This document shows positions 6,434 to 9,164 of a stretch of 9,164 bases of DNA, piece by piece. The DNA is taken from NCBI GenBank assembly GCA_945221685.1, contig CALYNN010000055.1, positions 1 to 9,164 on the forward strand, written 5' to 3'. Both the position numbers and the translations under genes were made by a program. The notes beneath the pieces are model-generated. The model made no database searches and was not told where the DNA came from. It saw only the letters and a list, made by a program, of their open reading frames with translations. Each line of letters starts with the position of its first letter. The first letter of the stretch is position 1. The DNA is from an uncultured Clostridia bacterium (lineage in GTDB: Bacteria; Bacillota; Clostridia; Oscillospirales; Acutalibacteraceae).

Positions 6434-7402
6434 TTATGCTTTTTCGCGGGCAATAATCATTAAGTCGTAAAGCCTTGGAAAAGCAGCCAAAAGCACCGCC
6501 CCGATTTTATGCCTTGCCGCAAAGCAATAGCTATTTTCCGCTTTAAAAATATATTTAAAATCCTTTAAAATATCCTTACGAAGCACCGAATAATACTCTC
6601 GGCAGGATTTTTCTTTGATTATACAGTTGAGCAGCATAAAGTCGTTGCTGATTTTGTTTGCCGCCTGATAGGAAAAGGCAGGAGAGCTTTTATCAAAATC
6701 ATCGTAAATAATTTGATAGGCGGTCATTGAATCCTCTATTCTTTTTGGATTAATTCCCCTGCCCACCGCAGAGCCGCTGTGGCGAAAATAGTTATATTTT
6801 TTTTGGTTGGATATAACCGCACTGCCTGCGCTTTTAAACAGATAATAGTTTAAAAGCAAATCCTCGCTGACGGTTAGCTTAACTTCGATTTCGGGAATTT
6901 TATTGAACAGCTCTTTTTTATATAGCTTTGCCCAAATCGACCAAAGGGAATCATCGTAAAGGCGCCTTACACATTCCTCAAAGGAGCGGCAGTTAACCTG
7001 CTCATTGGGATTTGCAATATTTGATTTGCCGTCATAGGAAAGCTCATAGCTGCAGCAGGCTATATCACACCCGCCCGAATTAACAAGGCTGTAAAGATAT
7101 TCAAGTGCATCGGCTTCAAGCCAATCATCAGAATCAACAAAGGATATGTACTCCCCTGCCGCCGCGGCAATTCCCGTATTTCTTGCGCAGGCAACGCCGC
7201 TGTTTTGGCAATGAATTACCTTTATTCTTTCGTCACATTCTGCCCATTTATCGCACATTTTTGGACTGCCGTCCGTTGAGCCGTCGTCAACTAAAATTAT
7301 TTCGATATTTTTATAGCTTTGAGCTGCTATGCTTTCAACACATCTGTCTAAAAACGACTGCGCATTATAGACAGGAACAATCACAGATATTTTTTCATTC
7401 AT
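6434..7402 (-). CDS. Family 2 glycosyltransferase
   Basis: This 322-residue protein has an N-terminal GT-A fold of family GT2: SVIVPVYNAQ (6-15), VDDGSTDGS (38-46) with the nucleotide-binding Asp, and the metal-binding FVDSDDW (88-94). A further conserved SEDLLLNYYLF (179-189) matches the acceptor-side ED motif. Such enzymes transfer a sugar from a nucleotide sugar during synthesis of capsule, teichoic acid, glycolipid or other surface glycans. Donor and acceptor cannot be read. The C-terminal third (about 215-322) is not recognisable beyond the family, and no clear membrane helix is seen, only a weakly hydrophobic stretch near 299-318. Start: ATG at 7400-7402, preceded by a weak GGTGA. An in-frame TTG at 7438 would overlap the aldolase gene and lacks a ribosome site. 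It lies 26 bases after the aldolase gene, so translation is probably coupled to the same mRNA. Confidence 0.9.
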   Translation of the reverse strand: MNEKISVIVPVYNAQSFLDRCVESIAAQSYKNIEIILVDDGSTDGSPKMCDKWAECDERIKVIHCQNSGVACARNTGIAAAAGEYISFVDSDDWLEADALEYLYSLVNSGGCDIACCSYELSYDGKSNIANPNEQVNCRSFEECVRRLYDDSLWSIWAKLYKKELFNKIPEIEVKLTVSEDLLLNYYLFKSAGSAVISNQKKYNYFRHSGSAVGRGINPKRIEDSMTAYQIIYDDFDKSSPAFSYQAANKISNDFMLLNCIIKEKSCREYYSVLRKDILKDFKYIFKAENSYCFAARHKIGAVLLAAFPRLYDLMIIAREKA

Positions 7403-7428
7403 ATTATCACCGATAAAACAGATTGTGG

Positions 7429-8280
7429 CTACATCCAAAAATCCTTTAAATGCTTAATTGAGCCGCTTTTGCGCCTTACAATTTCTTCACAGCAGTCACA
7501 CAGCATACAGTGACACTCTGCGAAATACTCATCATCGGCAGATGCCAAATAATCCTCAAACTCTCTTATAGCCGCCACGCCGTTTTTAAAAATATCTTCA
7601 ACAACGCTTAAATCCTTTATCTGCTCGGCATTGCAGAAGGCACGGGAAAGAATTGCAATAGACGAGCCTAATCTGTAATGCTCTGCAACAATATAGTCGG
7701 CATTCAAAATACCGTCGCCAAGCCTGCCGAAGCCACCGAAGCCGTAAGGAATATTTGTTTTTTTGATTTTATTTACAATGCCTTCAACGGTTCCGTCGGC
7801 AAGAAGCTCAAAAAGAAAATCCTTTTTAAGACTCAGGTGCAAATCGTTTAAGCCGATATGTATTTCGTCGATACCGTCAAGCTTTAAAGCCTCGTCAAGA
7901 CTTTCCGCCGCCTGCCTGTTTTCAAGCAAAAGCATTACCCCTGCCCGTTTATTTACGCAGTTAATAAAGGCTTTTACATCCTCGGCGGTTTTCCACATAG
8001 GAAGCATAAGCAGATCTGCTCCTGCATCTATTGCCGCGTCTATTTCCTGCGGAGTGTTCTCGTGAATGGGATTTACTCTCACCAAAATCTGAGCCTTGGT
8101 AACGGCAGAGCGAATATTTTTTATATCCTCAACGGTATGATGATTTTTCACTGTATCCATACCGCCCTGTCTTTCGTCCTTGCCCATATATTCCATATCT
8201 ATAAATATACGGTCAACCCCTGCCTCCTCGGCAATTTTTGCCACCCGGGGATTGTTTGTTATATACATCAGCTTAAGCAT
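7429..8280 (-). CDS. HpcH/HpaI aldolase / citrate lyase family protein with atypical active site
   Basis: This 283-residue protein has the TIM-barrel pattern of class II pyruvate aldolases (HpcH/HpaI) and CitE relatives. Shared positions are AGVDRIFIDMEY (20-31), LVRVN with R68 (HpcH Arg70), ALPM-like LMLPM (91-95), metal ligand E120 in LLLENR (HpcH Glu149), and IGLNDL with D146 (HpcH Asp175). The general-base His45 of HpcH, in its EHAP motif, is replaced by Y31. A nearby KNHH (45-48) could supply a histidine. The C-terminal tail holds five cysteines between 256 and 264 (CHCMLCDCC), unusual for this family. Substrate unknown; a 2-oxoacid aldol or acyl-lyase reaction is a guess. GGAGG (8288-8292) lies 7 bases before the ATG. 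It is the first gene of the four-gene minus-strand unit and sits directly before the glycosyltransferase, suggesting a role with surface sugars or lipids. Confidence 0.82.
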   Translation of the reverse strand: MLKLMYITNNPRVAKIAEEAGVDRIFIDMEYMGKDERQGGMDTVKNHHTVEDIKNIRSAVTKAQILVRVNPIHENTPQEIDAAIDAGADLLMLPMWKTAEDVKAFINCVNKRAGVMLLLENRQAAESLDEALKLDGIDEIHIGLNDLHLSLKKDFLFELLADGTVEGIVNKIKKTNIPYGFGGFGRLGDGILNADYIVAEHYRLGSSIAILSRAFCNAEQIKDLSVVEDIFKNGVAAIREFEDYLASADDEYFAECHCMLCDCCEEIVRRKSGSIKHLKDFWM

Positions 8281-8317
8281 CTGCTCACCTCCGCCAAATA
8301 GCTTTACACCGAGTACT

Positions 8318-8346
8318 ATTATAATATAGGCGAATAAAAAAGTAAA
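8318..8346 (-). promoter_or_regulatory. Promoter of the aldolase-glycosyltransferase-thyA-folA unit
   Basis: On the minus strand TTTACT (8346-8341), a 17-base spacer and a perfect TATAAT (8323-8318) place the start near 8311. The -35 box lies inside the T-rich tail of the preceding gene's terminator. The -35 sequence and spacing equal those before the PurF-like gene. No other convincing promoter is seen before thyA or folA. Confidence 0.6.
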
Positions 8347-8390
8347 TAAAAATATAAGCGCCCGACGGGAAAGAAATTCACGCCGAGCGC
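8347..8390 (-). terminator. Intrinsic terminator after the membrane-anchored surface protein gene
   Basis: The arms 8381-8390 and 8358-8367 form a 10-bp GC-rich stem with two G-T wobbles. Reading leftward, it is followed by the T-rich stretch TTATATTTTTATTT. It insulates the four-gene unit from the upstream gene. Confidence 0.8.
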
Positions 8391-8402
8391 ATTTTGATTT
8401 AA

Positions 8403-9164
8403 TTACAGTCTTTTTTCATCCTCAAGCCTTTGCTTTTTAGCGTAAATCGAAACGGGAATTACGGCACCCACCGTACCGCCTGCCGCCGCGCCTGCAAGGA
8501 GAAACAGCCACCAAAGGCTATTGCTCTTTTTTTCCTCCTCGGCTTCCGGCTCCACCGGCTTTTCTACTATTGTGGTTGAAACCTTTTGCTCTTTCTTGTA
8601 GATCTTACCAAACTCGTCCTCGTAGGTTATTATTACAGTTCCCTCCGTATCGCCAAGCTCTTTGCCAACTCTTAAATTAGCTGATGCAGAGCCTTGCTCG
8701 CCTGCTGCGATTTCGCCTACAAAGGTTGTTCCTCCGCTTTCAAGACCTTTTATATCAAAGTCAATTTTGCAATTTCGGATATTGCTCTTGCCTGTATTCA
8801 TAATTGCGATTTCCATTGTGGTTGTGTCATCGGGGTAAACTTTAACAGGTAGCTGAACACCGCTATAGTCAATACCAACCGTCTGCTTAACATTAACTCG
8901 GATAACATCGCTGTTTGAATATGAGCCGAAGTATTTGTCCTCATACTCGCTTGAAATAGTAATTGCGTGTTCGCCGATTTGAGCAGTTGCCGATGCGGTC
9001 AGTTCAACCTCCCAAGTATATGTTGAACCTGCATAGATAATATCTACATATTTATTGCCCGTGCCCACAGGCTTGATATCGCCACTTTCTTCTGAAATTG
9101 AAAGCTTGATATTTTTGATATATTTTGTCTTGCTGTAATTTCTCAGAGTAATAGTAACCTTTGA
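8403..9164 (-). CDS. Cell-surface protein with Ig-like repeats and C-terminal membrane anchor (C-terminal part, partial)
   Basis: The frame is open to the window edge, so the first Met-like codon inside (GTG at 9066-9068) is probably not the start; 253 C-terminal residues are visible. They comprise two beta-rich Ig-like units, about 1-92 and 97-200. Both end in a similar strand, HAITISSEYEDKY (66-78) and GTVIITYEDEFGK (175-187), as in CARDB or COG1361-type repeats. An acidic, Pro-containing linker (201-215) follows, then one hydrophobic helix (about 217-241) and a basic tail AKKQRLEDEKRL. This predicts an outside beta-rich stalk, one membrane span and a short cytoplasmic end. I recall such COG1361 proteins beside MacB-type ABC exporter genes in Clostridia; any partner would lie outside the window. 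No catalytic motif is visible. It has its own terminator and is separate from the next unit. Confidence 0.75.
   Translation of the reverse strand, partial: SKVTITLRNYSKTKYIKNIKLSISEESGDIKPVGTGNKYVDIIYAGSTYTWEVELTASATAQIGEHAITISSEYEDKYFGSYSNSDVIRVNVKQTVGIDYSGVQLPVKVYPDDTTTMEIAIMNTGKSNIRNCKIDFDIKGLESGGTTFVGEIAAGEQGSASANLRVGKELGDTEGTVIITYEDEFGKIYKKEQKVSTTIVEKPVEPEAEEEKKSNSLWWLFLLAGAAAGGTVGAVIPVSIYAKKQRLEDEKRL

Noticed and set aside
7403..7438. Glycosyltransferase start at TTG 7438
   Set aside because: It would overlap the end of the aldolase gene, lacks a ribosome site, and adds residues before the usual SVIVPVYN start.
7763..8065. 100-codon plus-strand frame antisense to the aldolase gene
   Set aside because: Serine-rich antisense shadow of the TIM-barrel gene with no ribosome site.
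1..9164. Undescribed defence, mobile or CRISPR system
   Set aside because: No repeat-spacer pattern, transposase, integrase, nuclease or toxin-antitoxin gene is visible; the genes are housekeeping or surface functions.

Overview
The window looks like chromosomal DNA of an AT-rich Gram-positive anaerobe of the class Clostridia. This rests on strong GGAGG-type ribosome binding sites, T-rich intrinsic terminators, a glutamate dehydrogenase that matches the Clostridium symbiosum enzyme motif by motif, and a PurF-like protein of a form I recall from gut Clostridia. No species can be named from the sequence. There are no RNA genes, insertion sequences, CRISPR arrays or phage genes.

Left part, plus strand (1-4976). 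A fragment of a HIT-family gene runs off the left edge on the minus strand and appears to lack its proper N-terminus. Diverging from it are three separately transcribed metabolic genes. The first is a PurF-type amidophosphoribosyltransferase that has lost its glutaminase residues (205-1611). The second is a sodium-dependent NSS-family transporter (1925-3316). The third is a glutamate dehydrogenase of NAD-specific type (3570-4919). Each has its own plausible sigma-A promoter and its own hairpin terminator. The 313-base gap after the PurF-like gene also holds possible minus-strand coding debris.

Right part, minus strand (4943-9164). Four genes are packed with gaps of 16 to 37 bases and read right to left: a HpcH/HpaI-like aldolase, a family 2 glycosyltransferase, thymidylate synthase (thyA) and dihydrofolate reductase. 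One promoter at 8318-8346 could drive all four. A bidirectional hairpin at 4943-4976 ends both this unit and the converging gdh gene. Upstream, a separate minus-strand gene enters from the right edge. It encodes the C-terminal 253 residues of a surface protein with Ig-like repeats and a C-terminal membrane anchor, and it ends in its own terminator.

Function. ThyA uses methylene-tetrahydrofolate and produces dihydrofolate, which dihydrofolate reductase recycles, so this pair is a coherent dTMP module. The aldolase and glycosyltransferase suggest a surface-polysaccharide side activity on the same transcript. The PurF-like enzyme and glutamate dehydrogenase both concern nitrogen, but nothing in the sequence links them directly. 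I do not see a new multi-gene system. The best leads are the glutaminase-dead PurF paralogue, the aldolase with an altered active site and a cysteine-rich tail, the palindrome at the gdh transcription start, and the broken HIT gene.
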